Assembly: GCA_900551115.1 (NCBI GenBank)
Contig: URUY01000014.1
Span: forward strand, 1 to 64,000
Reading direction: 5' to 3'
Length of the DNA: 64,000 nucleotides
Source of the DNA: an uncultured Lachnospiraceae bacterium
GTDB lineage: Bacteria; Bacillota; Clostridia; Lachnospirales; Lachnospiraceae
Position 1 is the first letter of the stretch; each line of letters begins with the position of its first letter. Both the position numbers and the translations under genes were made by a program. Positions 50,321-58,610 of the stretch are shown here, one piece after another. The notes beneath the pieces were generated by a model, which was not told the DNA's origin, did not search any database, and was given only the letters and a program-made list of their open reading frames with translations.

Positions 50321-51538
50321 ATGTTACATTTGTTAATTGTAGACGACAACAAGCTGGAACTTATGGGAATCAGAAAAGTGTTAAAAGATAACTTTCCTGA
50401 TTTGGTCATCTATGAAGCAGGCAATGGCGATGCCGCATTAGATTTTATTGCACATAATATAATAGATATCGTCATTAGCGATATCAAAATGCCTTTAATG
50501 GACGGCATTACCCTTAGCCAAAAGCTTTCCCAGCATTATCCGGAAATAAAAATTCTGCTGCTCAGTGCCTACGGGGAATTTGAATATGCCCAGTCCGCCA
50601 TCAGATACGGTGTAAAATATTATCTTTTAAAGCCTGTCAATATTAAGGAACTGATAGCGGCAGTTACAGAGCTTTGCGCCTCCATATCCGATTCCCCCCT
50701 CTCCTTTTCGGAAAACCAGCTTTCAGAAATACATAAAAAAACACTGCTGTATAATCTGTTTTACGAAAAAGAAATCGGAGAAAAGAGCTTTAAGCTGCTG
50801 GAGGTATTTTATCCTCAGTATATAAACAAGCCGTTTTATCTCGGAGCCCTGTTTTTTTCGGCGGACGTTTTTGATCAATACGAAGAAATACCCCGCCATT
50901 TAAAAAGACTGTTTTCTACAGATTTCCTTATTTTAAACGAAACACAGATGGTTTTTTTACTTGCAGAAAACGAAGGTGCAATAGAAGCGCAAATAAAAAA
51001 AATAGAGACCAAAGTAAAATCTCTTTCCTATCTTCCGAAGGCCTCTCTTTTTATTGACCGTCTGTTTGGACTGGACGAGATTTTTTCTTCCTTTTGTCAA
51101 ATGAACCAGCGTACTGTATTTCGGGAGGTTTTTTCCGTTTTTGACCTGAAAGACAACCAGCCAGACGCTGAAAAGGGTAACGAAAACCTGCAGACAGAAA
51201 AAAAGAATGAGGCTATCATAAACACCGTTAAGGATATTATTAACACAAGGTATCAGCACGACCTCTCCTTAGACAGTCTGGCCGAAAGCGTATTCCTTTC
51301 TCCCAGTTACCTATGCTCCATTTTCCACAGGCATGAGCAGAAAACACTGACTATGTACATATGCAATGTGCGTCTGAATAAAGCTATAGAGCTGCTGCTG
51401 AATACAAACATGAAAATTTCCGACATTTCCGCTTCTGTGGGATACCGCCACAGCGCATATTTCTGCAAACTGTTCAAAGACCGTTTTGGAGAAACTCCAT
51501 CAGAATTCAGAACCAGGAAAAATTACGAACCGGAGTAA
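50321..51538 (+). CDS. Two-component response regulator, AraC/YesN type
   Basis: 405 residues. Receiver domain 1-120 with Asp8, Asp9, phosphoacceptor Asp54 (DIVISDIKMPLMDG) and Lys in LKPVN. The middle (120-290) is a variable linker. The AraC-type double helix-turn-helix is at about 300-400 (LSLDSLAESVFLSPSYLCSIFHRH and ISDISASVGYRHSAYFCKLFKDRFGETPSEFR). Immediately followed by its kinase (5 bp) and divergent from a sugar ABC/glycosidase operon, the standard arrangement for YesN-type regulators, so probably the activator of that operon. Confidence 0.93.
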   Translation: MLHLLIVDDNKLELMGIRKVLKDNFPDLVIYEAGNGDAALDFIAHNIIDIVISDIKMPLMDGITLSQKLSQHYPEIKILLLSAYGEFEYAQSAIRYGVKYYLLKPVNIKELIAAVTELCASISDSPLSFSENQLSEIHKKTLLYNLFYEKEIGEKSFKLLEVFYPQYINKPFYLGALFFSADVFDQYEEIPRHLKRLFSTDFLILNETQMVFLLAENEGAIEAQIKKIETKVKSLSYLPKASLFIDRLFGLDEIFSSFCQMNQRTVFREVFSVFDLKDNQPDAEKGNENLQTEKKNEAIINTVKDIINTRYQHDLSLDSLAESVFLSPSYLCSIFHRHEQKTLTMYICNVRLNKAIELLLNTNMKISDISASVGYRHSAYFCKLFKDRFGETPSEFRTRKNYEPE

Positions 51539-51543
51539 GGACA

Positions 51544-53211
51544 ATGAGAGTACTATGGGATAATTTCAGTATCAGAACTAAATTTTTACTGCAGCTTTTA
51601 TCGGTTACTGTTATCACGATTTCCATTATTTCAGGCTATTATATCTTTGAATCCTCACAGACGCTGAAAAAGGAGCTGATATCCGGCAATTTAAGCGTCC
51701 TTGATAAAAGTATGCTAAATGTGACCAAAGAGCTGGACACCATTGTCAACTCTGCCAATACCCTTGCCAATTATACGCCTTTAATCAACGCATTTTCCAT
51801 AAATTATGAAGACGTCTTTCAGCTGCATGATGTATATGAAAAAGAGATTACTCCCATTATCTCCATTATGGAATATCCCAATCCCTATATGAATCACGTT
51901 AAATTCTATATCGACAATGATTCCTTTCATTTCTATAACATTATGCCCATTGACGAAGCCCGTGGCGAAGAATGGTTTGACTCAATATGCAGCAGCAGGG
52001 ATTATTATATAACCGGCCATTATAATAATACCATCAGTATCATCAGCAAAACCGTAAGCAGTCAATCCGGCTGCATCATCTATGTACCGGTTAATATCAA
52101 TCGCCTGTTTAAAGACATGGTATACCTGGACGATTCCTTATATATCATAAAGTTTGGAGATGAAATTGTAGGAACCTTTCCCGAACAGCTTCATATAACA
52201 GATACCTCCGACACATTTCTGCAGTATAACGGTAATCACTATACAAAGCTGGCGGTCAGGTCGGATAAATATGATTTGGAAATTATAAAGTATGTAAACA
52301 ATTCCCATTTGGTTATTGATTTAAATGCAACCCTTTGGAAATTTTGTTTTATTATTTTTCTCCTGTTTACAGCCATATTCTTCTTATCGCTTATGTTTTC
52401 AAAGAGCATTACGAAAAAAATAAAGCTGCTAAATGACTCTATGAATATAATTGAGCAGGGCAATTTTAACCTTGTGCTTCCTAATACCAGTAAGGATGAG
52501 GTGGGACAGCTGACAGATAAGTTTAATGTTATGACGCAAAAAATTAACCAGCTTATTAAGGATATCGTACAAAACAGCATACGAAACAAAGAACTGGAGG
52601 TAAAGCTTCTCAGTGCCCAGATAAAGCCGCATTTTTTATATAACACCCTGTCAACTATAAGCTGGATGGCAACCTTTGAGTATACCGATGAAATAAAAGA
52701 AATTGTAGAAAACATCTGCGCCTTTTATCGAACCAGTTTAAATAACGGAGGAAATTTTACCACGGTTAAGGATGAGCTGTTAAATATTAAATCCTATATC
52801 ACTTTAGAGCAATTTATGCATCCTGATTTATTTGACGTATCCTACGAAATCGAAGATGACGTCCTCAGCCGTCAAATCCCCAATTTCATACTGCAGCCTT
52901 TTGTAGAAAACAGCATTGTCCATGCTTTCAATAAAATGAGAACCGGAAAAGGAGGTCTTGTACTCAAGGCCGTATATTCACAAAATGAGATTCTTTTCAC
53001 CATTTCCGATAACGGAATCGGCATTGAACCGAATACGCTCGCTAAGCTGCTTGTAACATCAAATCCTAAAAACAACTACGGTATTTACAATGTCAACAAG
53101 CGTCTCGAACTGCTGTACGGGACCGGTTATCCCTATATACAGATTGAAAGCCAAATCTTACGGGGCACCTGCGTTACAATACGCATTCCCGACTGCCATA
53201 AAGCCGACTGA
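51544..53211 (+). CDS. Sensor histidine kinase, YesM type
   Basis: 555 residues. Membrane segments at about 13-32 and 263-285 bracket an extracellular sensor domain. HAMP domain at about 285-340, then the His_kinase region with the phosphoacceptor in IKPHFLYNTLSTISWM and the ATPase domain with FVENSIVHAF (N-box) and ISDNGIGIEP. Typical LytS/YesM subfamily. The stop codon lies inside a long inverted repeat shared with the end of spoIVB. Likely senses extracellular sugar, perhaps together with the binding lipoprotein. Confidence 0.93.
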   Translation: MRVLWDNFSIRTKFLLQLLSVTVITISIISGYYIFESSQTLKKELISGNLSVLDKSMLNVTKELDTIVNSANTLANYTPLINAFSINYEDVFQLHDVYEKEITPIISIMEYPNPYMNHVKFYIDNDSFHFYNIMPIDEARGEEWFDSICSSRDYYITGHYNNTISIISKTVSSQSGCIIYVPVNINRLFKDMVYLDDSLYIIKFGDEIVGTFPEQLHITDTSDTFLQYNGNHYTKLAVRSDKYDLEIIKYVNNSHLVIDLNATLWKFCFIIFLLFTAIFFLSLMFSKSITKKIKLLNDSMNIIEQGNFNLVLPNTSKDEVGQLTDKFNVMTQKINQLIKDIVQNSIRNKELEVKLLSAQIKPHFLYNTLSTISWMATFEYTDEIKEIVENICAFYRTSLNNGGNFTTVKDELLNIKSYITLEQFMHPDLFDVSYEIEDDVLSRQIPNFILQPFVENSIVHAFNKMRTGKGGLVLKAVYSQNEILFTISDNGIGIEPNTLAKLLVTSNPKNNYGIYNVNKRLELLYGTGYPYIQIESQILRGTCVTIRIPDCHKAD

Positions 53212-53230
53212 CCACAGTCAGCTTTATGGC
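53195..53230. terminator. Inverted repeat spanning two convergent stop codons
   Basis: GCCATAAAGC-c-GACTG, 4-nt loop, CAGTC-a-GCTTTATGGC: 15 bp with a single mismatch. It contains the stop codons of the kinase (53209-53211) and spoIVB (53226-53224). It has no U-tract on either strand, so it is a roadblock-like or stabilising hairpin rather than a standard terminator. Confidence 0.6.
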
Positions 53231-54570
53231 TGGGAAAGCATTTCTTCTATAAATATACCGTAACCGCTGGTGGCGTCATTTACCAGCACATGCGTCACCG
53301 CCCCTACGATTTTACCGTTCTGTATAATGGGCGCACCGCTCATTCCCTGCACAATACCGCCGGTAATAGCAATCAATTCCGGGTCTGTTACCTGAAGCAC
53401 GATTCCCTTGTTTACATTGATATGGTCCAGATGCAGCTCTTTAATCTTAATATCGTAATATTTGGGCTTTCCGTCCACTGTACAGAGAATCTGCGCTTCT
53501 CCTGCTTCTACCTCCTGCTTCAGGCCGATAGGAAGCGCCTCTTCTTCTATCTGCTCAAGCATTTCCTCATTGCAGACACCAAATATCCCTTTTGTCGTAT
53601 TATCCGTAATGACGCCCAAAATATTTTTATCAGAATAATCTATCATTCCCGTCATTTCTCCGGGCTCGCCCTTAGTTCCCTTTTTGATTGCTATAATATC
53701 GGTATGATACAGCGTGCCGCTGTCCAGCTTCATAACAAGACTGGTATCCACATCATTAATGCCATGTCCCAGCGCTCCGAAATTCCCTTCGCTGTCCACA
53801 TAGGTCATGGTACCCACGCCCTGGGCGCTGTCTCTGACCCAAATCCCCAGCTTATACTCGCCGTTTTGATTTTTTACCGGCACAGCTTCCACATCAAACT
53901 CTTCTTCTCCTCTGCGTATGGAAAGTACAATAGGCTTTCCGCCTGCCTTTTCAACGGTCTTCATAAAATCCTTTTTACCCGTTACCGCCTCGCCGTCCAC
54001 CGCTAGAATATAATCGCCGGTTTTCAATAAATACCGGGACGGTGAAACGCTGCTTCCGTCCTGCGCAGAAAAATCTCCTACGCCGATTACAAGCACACCG
54101 TCTGTTTTTAAGTAAATTCCAATAGGCAGCCCTACCGGAAACAGGGTTTTGTCCTTTATGACCTCAATATTAACCTGTTTAAAGGGAATCCATCCAAACA
54201 GCTTTAAATTCATCTGATAACTGCTTAACGTATCTGCTTTCATTGTTACCTGGCTGCTCAAATCTATATGGATGGCATCCACCGGAATATTGGACTTGCC
54301 CTGTCCGTTTACCGTAACCGCCCGCATATTTTCTTCCTCTCTCTCTTCCAGCCTGACAATCTCTCCCTCTACAGGCAGGCAGATATCTAGGATTTGCTCC
54401 TCGCCCACCTTTAATTTAATATCACCCGGAATCTGCTCATAGATACGCAAAAGCCAGACACCAAAAAGGGTCATGCAGGTAACAAAAAATGCACCTACAA
54501 GGCATCTTCTGTATATTTTCTTTCTCTTTATAATCTTTTTTGTAGTTTCTGTTTTTCCCGCCTCTTTCAC
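53224..54570 (-). CDS. spoIVB: SpoIVB serine peptidase (sporulation signalling)
   Basis: Forespore-secreted PDZ peptidase that triggers processing of pro-sigma-K in Bacillus. I place the start at GTG 54570, 5 bases after AAGGAGG, giving 448 residues; the frame is open to 54642, but that extension encodes the intrinsic terminator at 54601-54631. Membrane anchor at about 22-43. PDZ domain (LKTDGVLVIGVGDFSAQDGSSVSPS, GDYILAVDGEAVTGKKDF) in the middle. S55 peptidase domain with the His in GNFGALGHGINDVD and the Ser in GMSGAPIIQNGKIVGAVTHVLV. In Bacillus and many Clostridia spo0A follows; here it does not. Confidence 0.92.
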   Translation of the reverse strand: MKEAGKTETTKKIIKRKKIYRRCLVGAFFVTCMTLFGVWLLRIYEQIPGDIKLKVGEEQILDICLPVEGEIVRLEEREEENMRAVTVNGQGKSNIPVDAIHIDLSSQVTMKADTLSSYQMNLKLFGWIPFKQVNIEVIKDKTLFPVGLPIGIYLKTDGVLVIGVGDFSAQDGSSVSPSRYLLKTGDYILAVDGEAVTGKKDFMKTVEKAGGKPIVLSIRRGEEEFDVEAVPVKNQNGEYKLGIWVRDSAQGVGTMTYVDSEGNFGALGHGINDVDTSLVMKLDSGTLYHTDIIAIKKGTKGEPGEMTGMIDYSDKNILGVITDNTTKGIFGVCNEEMLEQIEEEALPIGLKQEVEAGEAQILCTVDGKPKYYDIKIKELHLDHINVNKGIVLQVTDPELIAITGGIVQGMSGAPIIQNGKIVGAVTHVLVNDATSGYGIFIEEMLSQP

Positions 54571-54598
54571 TTTTGCCTCCTTATGTTTCTGTCCATTC

Positions 54599-54631
54599 AA
54601 AAAAAGAGCATCCTTATCGGATACTCTTTTT
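54599..54631 (-). terminator. Intrinsic terminator between recN and spoIVB
   Basis: Minus strand: AAAAAGAGUAUCC, 5-nt loop, GGAUGCUCUUUUU, 13 paired positions including one U-G, running into seven U. It ends the nusB-to-recN transcription unit and shows that spoIVB has separate expression. Confidence 0.82.
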
Positions 54632-54660
54632 ATTGTTGTCACTTTTTATTTGTTTAAACC

Positions 54661-56343
54661 CTAAAACTGATTTTGCTTAATTTTGGAAGCTTGTTTTTTC
54701 ATTTCTTCCGCATTATAAAGCGCTGCCTCTGACAATTCGTCCGCTCCCAAAAGCCTTGCCAGCTCTTCCATGGCGCCCTGTACGTCAAGCCTGCGGATAC
54801 CTGTAACCGTACTGATGCCGTCTGTTTCCTTAGCTATCATAAAATGGGTATCGGCCATAGCCGCTATCTGCGGAAGATGGGTAATGCAGATAACCTGATG
54901 CGCCGCTGACAGCATCCCCAGTTTTTCAGAAACCTTCCACGCTGTCCTTCCGCTGATGCCGGCGTCAATTTCATCAAAAATCAGGGTATCCACCGCATCC
55001 TTATCTGCCAGTACCGTCTTGATTCCCAGCATAATCCGCGAAAGCTCACCGCCGCTGGCTACCATGCCGAGAGGCTTTAATTCCTCTCCGGGATTGGTGG
55101 AAATCATAAATTCCACATCATCAAAGCCGTCTGCCGCCACTTCCTTTTTCTCTATTTTAACAGTAAATTCCACCGTAAGGAAATTCAGCTCCTCCAATGC
55201 TTTTTTTAAGGTTCTTGTCAGCACCAAAGCTTCTTCCTTACGCAAAGCCGAAGCCTTTTCACAGGTCTGTATCAGCTCGTTTTCTATTTTATCATGGCTG
55301 CTTTTCAGCCCTGCCATATAATTTTCATAATCTTCCAGCTTCTCTATTTTTTCCGAGATTACGCTGCTATATTCTATAACCTCCAAAACGGTTCTTCCAT
55401 ATTTATCCTTTAAATGATTAATCAGATTGAGACGTTCCTCCGTCCTCTGAAAGTCAGTTCCGTCAAATTCACTGTCTGACATATAATCCGACAATTCTCT
55501 GTTAAAATCATTCAACAGCCCTTCAATTTCTGTAAGCTGGTCGGAAAGCCCTAAAAGCCTCTCATCATAAGAAGTCACACCATAAAGCTCCCTTACCGCT
55601 CTGCCCACAAGACTTGCCGCGCTTTCCTCGTCACCCCCTGTACACCTGTAGCTTATGCCCAGTGCCTCTCCGATTTTCTGGCTGTTTACCATTCTGCGGT
55701 AGCTGTTTTCCAGTTCTTCATCCTCTCCGGGGATAAGCTGCGCTTCTTCTATTTCCTGCAGTTCAAAATGTAAAAGCTCCAGCTCCCGTTTTCTCGCTGC
55801 CTCATCCATCCCGGCAGCTTCCATTTCCTCCTCTATGCGGCGTCTCTCCTGATACAGCCTTTTAATATCGGAAAGTATCGGCAAAAGTGCCTCTCCCGCA
55901 TAAGCATCCAAAATTTCCCGGTGCTTTTTTTTGTGGAGCAGGGACTGATGCTCATGCTGCCCGTGAATATCCAGAAGCAGCTCTGAAAGCTCTCTTATCT
56001 GCTTTACAGTAACCGTTTCCCCATTGATCCGGCTGATGCTTCTGCCCGGCTGGATACGGCGGCTTATAGTAACGCAATCTTCTTCACAGGGCAGCTCCAA
56101 TTCATCGAGCTTTTCTTTAACCCTGCCGCTCTCGTCAAAAAAGGTAAGCTCCACCAACGCAGACTCTGCCCCTCTTCTGATAAGCTCCTTATCCGCCTTT
56201 GCACCCAAAGCCAGATTCACGGAACCAATCAGTATGGACTTACCGGCGCCGGTCTCTCCGGTCAGAATATTTAAACCCGGTGTAAACTCTATCTCCGTTT
56301 CTTCAATCAACGCCAGATTTTTCACATGTAAGCTTAATAACAT
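54661..56343 (-). CDS. recN: DNA repair protein RecN
   Basis: SMC-like ATPase for double-strand break repair. 560 residues from ATG 56343 (MLLSLHVKNLALIEETEIEF). Walker A GETGAGKSILI at about 30-40, long coiled-coil halves around the middle, ABC signature VASGGELSRIMLGIK, Walker B TLIFDEIDAGISG and the His switch VICITHLPQIAAMAD. The frame continues 12 codons upstream into the end of argR and is not used. Gene order argR-recN is conserved in Firmicutes. Confidence 0.95.
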   Translation of the reverse strand: MLLSLHVKNLALIEETEIEFTPGLNILTGETGAGKSILIGSVNLALGAKADKELIRRGAESALVELTFFDESGRVKEKLDELELPCEEDCVTISRRIQPGRSISRINGETVTVKQIRELSELLLDIHGQHEHQSLLHKKKHREILDAYAGEALLPILSDIKRLYQERRRIEEEMEAAGMDEAARKRELELLHFELQEIEEAQLIPGEDEELENSYRRMVNSQKIGEALGISYRCTGGDEESAASLVGRAVRELYGVTSYDERLLGLSDQLTEIEGLLNDFNRELSDYMSDSEFDGTDFQRTEERLNLINHLKDKYGRTVLEVIEYSSVISEKIEKLEDYENYMAGLKSSHDKIENELIQTCEKASALRKEEALVLTRTLKKALEELNFLTVEFTVKIEKKEVAADGFDDVEFMISTNPGEELKPLGMVASGGELSRIMLGIKTVLADKDAVDTLIFDEIDAGISGRTAWKVSEKLGMLSAAHQVICITHLPQIAAMADTHFMIAKETDGISTVTGIRRLDVQGAMEELARLLGADELSEAALYNAEEMKKQASKIKQNQF

Positions 56344-56368
56344 ATATCTCCTTCCGCCTTCTGCCGTT

Positions 56369-56821
56369 TTACTTTTCAATCATAGCATTTATCTTGTCCA
56401 TGAGAACCTGGGTTTCCTCTACCGTTCTGACTGCCATCATAATGGTATCATCCCCCGCAATGGAACCCACTATTTCCTTGAACTTTAAGGCATCAATAGC
56501 TGCCGCTACCGCCATTGCCATACCGGATACCGTCTTGATAACCAATATATTCTGGGCCATGTCCATAGAAGCAAAACCATCTCTTAAAACACGGATGTAT
56601 TTGTCTCCCATATAGCTGTCATCCTGTTTTAATACAATGTACTTCTGTTTGCCGCTCCCCATGGGAATCTTGGAGAGCTTTAAGTCTCTGATATCCCTTG
56701 AAACCGTTGCCTGGGTCACCTCGTATCCCGCTTCTTTCAGATAAGCCGCCAGTTCCTCCTGGGTTTCCACCTCATGCTCTTCAATAATTTCGATAATCTT
56801 GCCATGTCTTACTTTTTTCAT
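56369..56821 (-). CDS. argR: Arginine repressor ArgR/AhrC
   Basis: 150 residues from ATG 56821, with AGGCAGGT upstream (a GTG two codons earlier is possible). N-terminal winged helix (MKKVRHGKIIEIIEEHEVETQEELAAYLKEAGYEVTQATVSRDIRDLKLSKIP) with the TQATVSRD recognition helix. C-terminal oligomerisation and arginine-binding domain with GSIAGDDTIMMAVR, where GDDT contributes the arginine-binding aspartates. In this conserved recN context it is usually the general arginine regulator; carAB in this window could be a target, but no ARG box was identified there. An unusually purine-rich 65-bp stretch separates it from nadK. Confidence 0.94.
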   Translation of the reverse strand: MKKVRHGKIIEIIEEHEVETQEELAAYLKEAGYEVTQATVSRDIRDLKLSKIPMGSGKQKYIVLKQDDSYMGDKYIRVLRDGFASMDMAQNILVIKTVSGMAMAVAAAIDALKFKEIVGSIAGDDTIMMAVRTVEETQVLMDKINAMIEK

Positions 56822-56892
56822 AGCCACACCTGCCTTTCTGCCTTTCTTTCGTTTTTTCTTCGTTCCTTCTTTCTTTTGTTCCTTCTTTTCGT

Positions 56893-57720
56893 CTAATTAT
56901 CGCTCATCTTTTTATGTAACACTTCCAAAAAGCCTGCCTTGCTCAATTTGATAAAATCCGTTGTCCGCTCAGACTGTACAATACGGACAGCATCCCCCGT
57001 TGTAAGCTCCACACCACAGCTGTCAAAGTTGACTGCGGCACTTTGTGCCTGTCCTTCCCTTCCGGCAGGGATTTCTATCACCACCTCGTCCTCGGGAGAA
57101 AGGACAATGCTCCTTTGGTTTATGGTGTGAGGACAAATAGGCGTCAGCACCAAAAGCCTTGCTGCCGGCTCTACAATAGGTCCTCCCGCAGAGAGATTGT
57201 ATCCTGTCGAGCCCGTGGGTGTTGTTACAATCATACCATCTGCCAGATATTTATTCAAAAGCTTTCTGTTTACATAAAGGTTAAAATTCAAAATCTGCTG
57301 TGTACCGGATTTACTGATAACAATATCATTTAACGCCCATATTTCCTGTCTGCTGCCGTCCTTATGATAAATGCTGCCGTTTAACATCATCCGGCTCTCC
57401 AGTTCATAATCTCCGCATAAAAGCTGCGTAAGTGCCGCCTCCAGCCCTTCCGGTTCTACCTCTGTCAGGTAACCCAGCGTGCCTAAATTAATTCCCAAAA
57501 GAGGAATTCCCCTTCTGCCGTCCACCTCTCTTGCCGCCTGCAGCACAGTACCGTCTCCGCCAAGCACCAAAACGCAGTCCGCATCCCCCGGAACGGTATC
57601 TTCCTTTTCTACCTTAACGGTAACACGCATGCCTCTCTTTTGCAAAAATTGGCAGACTCTCTCTGTGACAGCCAATTCCTTATCCTTATGCCGGTTTGTA
57701 TAAATGCAAAAATGTTTCAT
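56893..57720 (-). CDS. nadK: NAD kinase
   Basis: Phosphorylates NAD to NADP. 275 residues. The GGDGT motif is in VLVLGGDGTVLQAAREVDGRRGIPLLGINLGTLGYLTE, and the second signature TPTGSTGYNLSAGGPIVEP lies in the C-terminal domain. Its start codon overlaps the tlyA stop (ATGA), indicating coupling. Confidence 0.95.
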   Translation of the reverse strand: MKHFCIYTNRHKDKELAVTERVCQFLQKRGMRVTVKVEKEDTVPGDADCVLVLGGDGTVLQAAREVDGRRGIPLLGINLGTLGYLTEVEPEGLEAALTQLLCGDYELESRMMLNGSIYHKDGSRQEIWALNDIVISKSGTQQILNFNLYVNRKLLNKYLADGMIVTTPTGSTGYNLSAGGPIVEPAARLLVLTPICPHTINQRSIVLSPEDEVVIEIPAGREGQAQSAAVNFDSCGVELTTGDAVRIVQSERTTDFIKLSKAGFLEVLHKKMSDN

Positions 57721-58604
57721 TCCAGTTCTCCATGCGCCGCCGCTACTGTTTTACTTATCTTTGCCTGCCACTCCTCCTGTGCCGATAAACCGCTGCCGCC
57801 TTTTAAAAGCACAGAGAGGTTTTCCTCTGCCTCATGCTCCGTAAAGCCATCGCTTTCCGGCCTGCTTCCCTTATGCAGCTCCAAAAACACAAGATACTCT
57901 ATATTGCCCTCCGGTCCCTTTATAGGAGAAAAATCAAGGTCCCTTACTGCAAATCCAAGACTGTCCGCAAAATCAAGAACCTTGCAGATTACCTCTTTGT
58001 GTACTGCCTGCTCCCGTACTACTCCTTTTTTTCCCACCTTTTCCCTGCCTGCTTCAAACTGGGGTTTAATCAGGCAGACCATCTGTCCGCCGTCCCGAAG
58101 CAGCGCTCTTGCAGGAAGCAGGATTTTCGTCAGGGATATAAAAGAAACATCCACCGAAGCAAAATCCAGCTCAGACGGGATATCCTCCTTTACCATATAA
58201 CGGAAGTTCGTCTTTTCCATACAAACTACACGGCTGTCATTCCTAAGCTTCCATGCAAGCTGGCCGTGTCCCACGTCCACTGCATAAACCAAAGACGCAC
58301 CGTTCTGCAGCATACAATCCGTAAACCCTCCGGTAGAAGCACCGATATCCATACAGATTTTATCCGTAAGGGAAATGGGAAAGCTGCTCATGGCCTTTTC
58401 CAGCTTCAATCCGCCCCTGCTCACATATTTCAGCACAGACCCCTTCACTTCTATTTTTACCTTGTCCGTATCAAAGGCTGTTCCTGCCTTGTCCTCCCGC
58501 TGTCCGTCTACAAATACATTGCCCGCCATAATAATGGCCTTTGCCTTTTCCCTGGATTCTGCATATCCCTCAGAAACCAAAATTACATCCAGTCTTTCTT
58601 TCAT
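57717..58604 (-). CDS. tlyA: TlyA family rRNA 2'-O-methyltransferase
   Basis: 295 residues. N-terminal S4 RNA-binding domain (RLDVILVSEGYAESREKAKAIIMAGNVFVDGQ), then a FtsJ-like methyltransferase with the SAM loop MDIGASTGGFTDCMLQNGA and catalytic-type residues in SRGGLKLEKA, VDVSFISL and KPQFEAG. Family members methylate 16S and 23S rRNA cytidines in mycobacteria; substrates in Clostridia are not established. Follows dxs by 6 bp with AGGAG upstream. Fixed neighbour of dxs and nadK in Firmicutes. Confidence 0.93.
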   Translation of the reverse strand: MKERLDVILVSEGYAESREKAKAIIMAGNVFVDGQREDKAGTAFDTDKVKIEVKGSVLKYVSRGGLKLEKAMSSFPISLTDKICMDIGASTGGFTDCMLQNGASLVYAVDVGHGQLAWKLRNDSRVVCMEKTNFRYMVKEDIPSELDFASVDVSFISLTKILLPARALLRDGGQMVCLIKPQFEAGREKVGKKGVVREQAVHKEVICKVLDFADSLGFAVRDLDFSPIKGPEGNIEYLVFLELHKGSRPESDGFTEHEAEENLSVLLKGGSGLSAQEEWQAKISKTVAAAHGELE

Positions 58605-58610
58605 GCAGCT

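Noticed and set aside
54571..54642. Upstream GTG 54642 as the spoIVB start
   Set aside because: No ribosome site, and the codons overlap an intrinsic terminator; GTG 54570 has a strong AAGGAGG.
56828..56892. Purine-rich 65-bp tract between nadK and argR as a regulatory element
   Set aside because: Low-complexity GAA/GGAA run with no clear hairpin, promoter or repeat unit; nothing specific can be supported.
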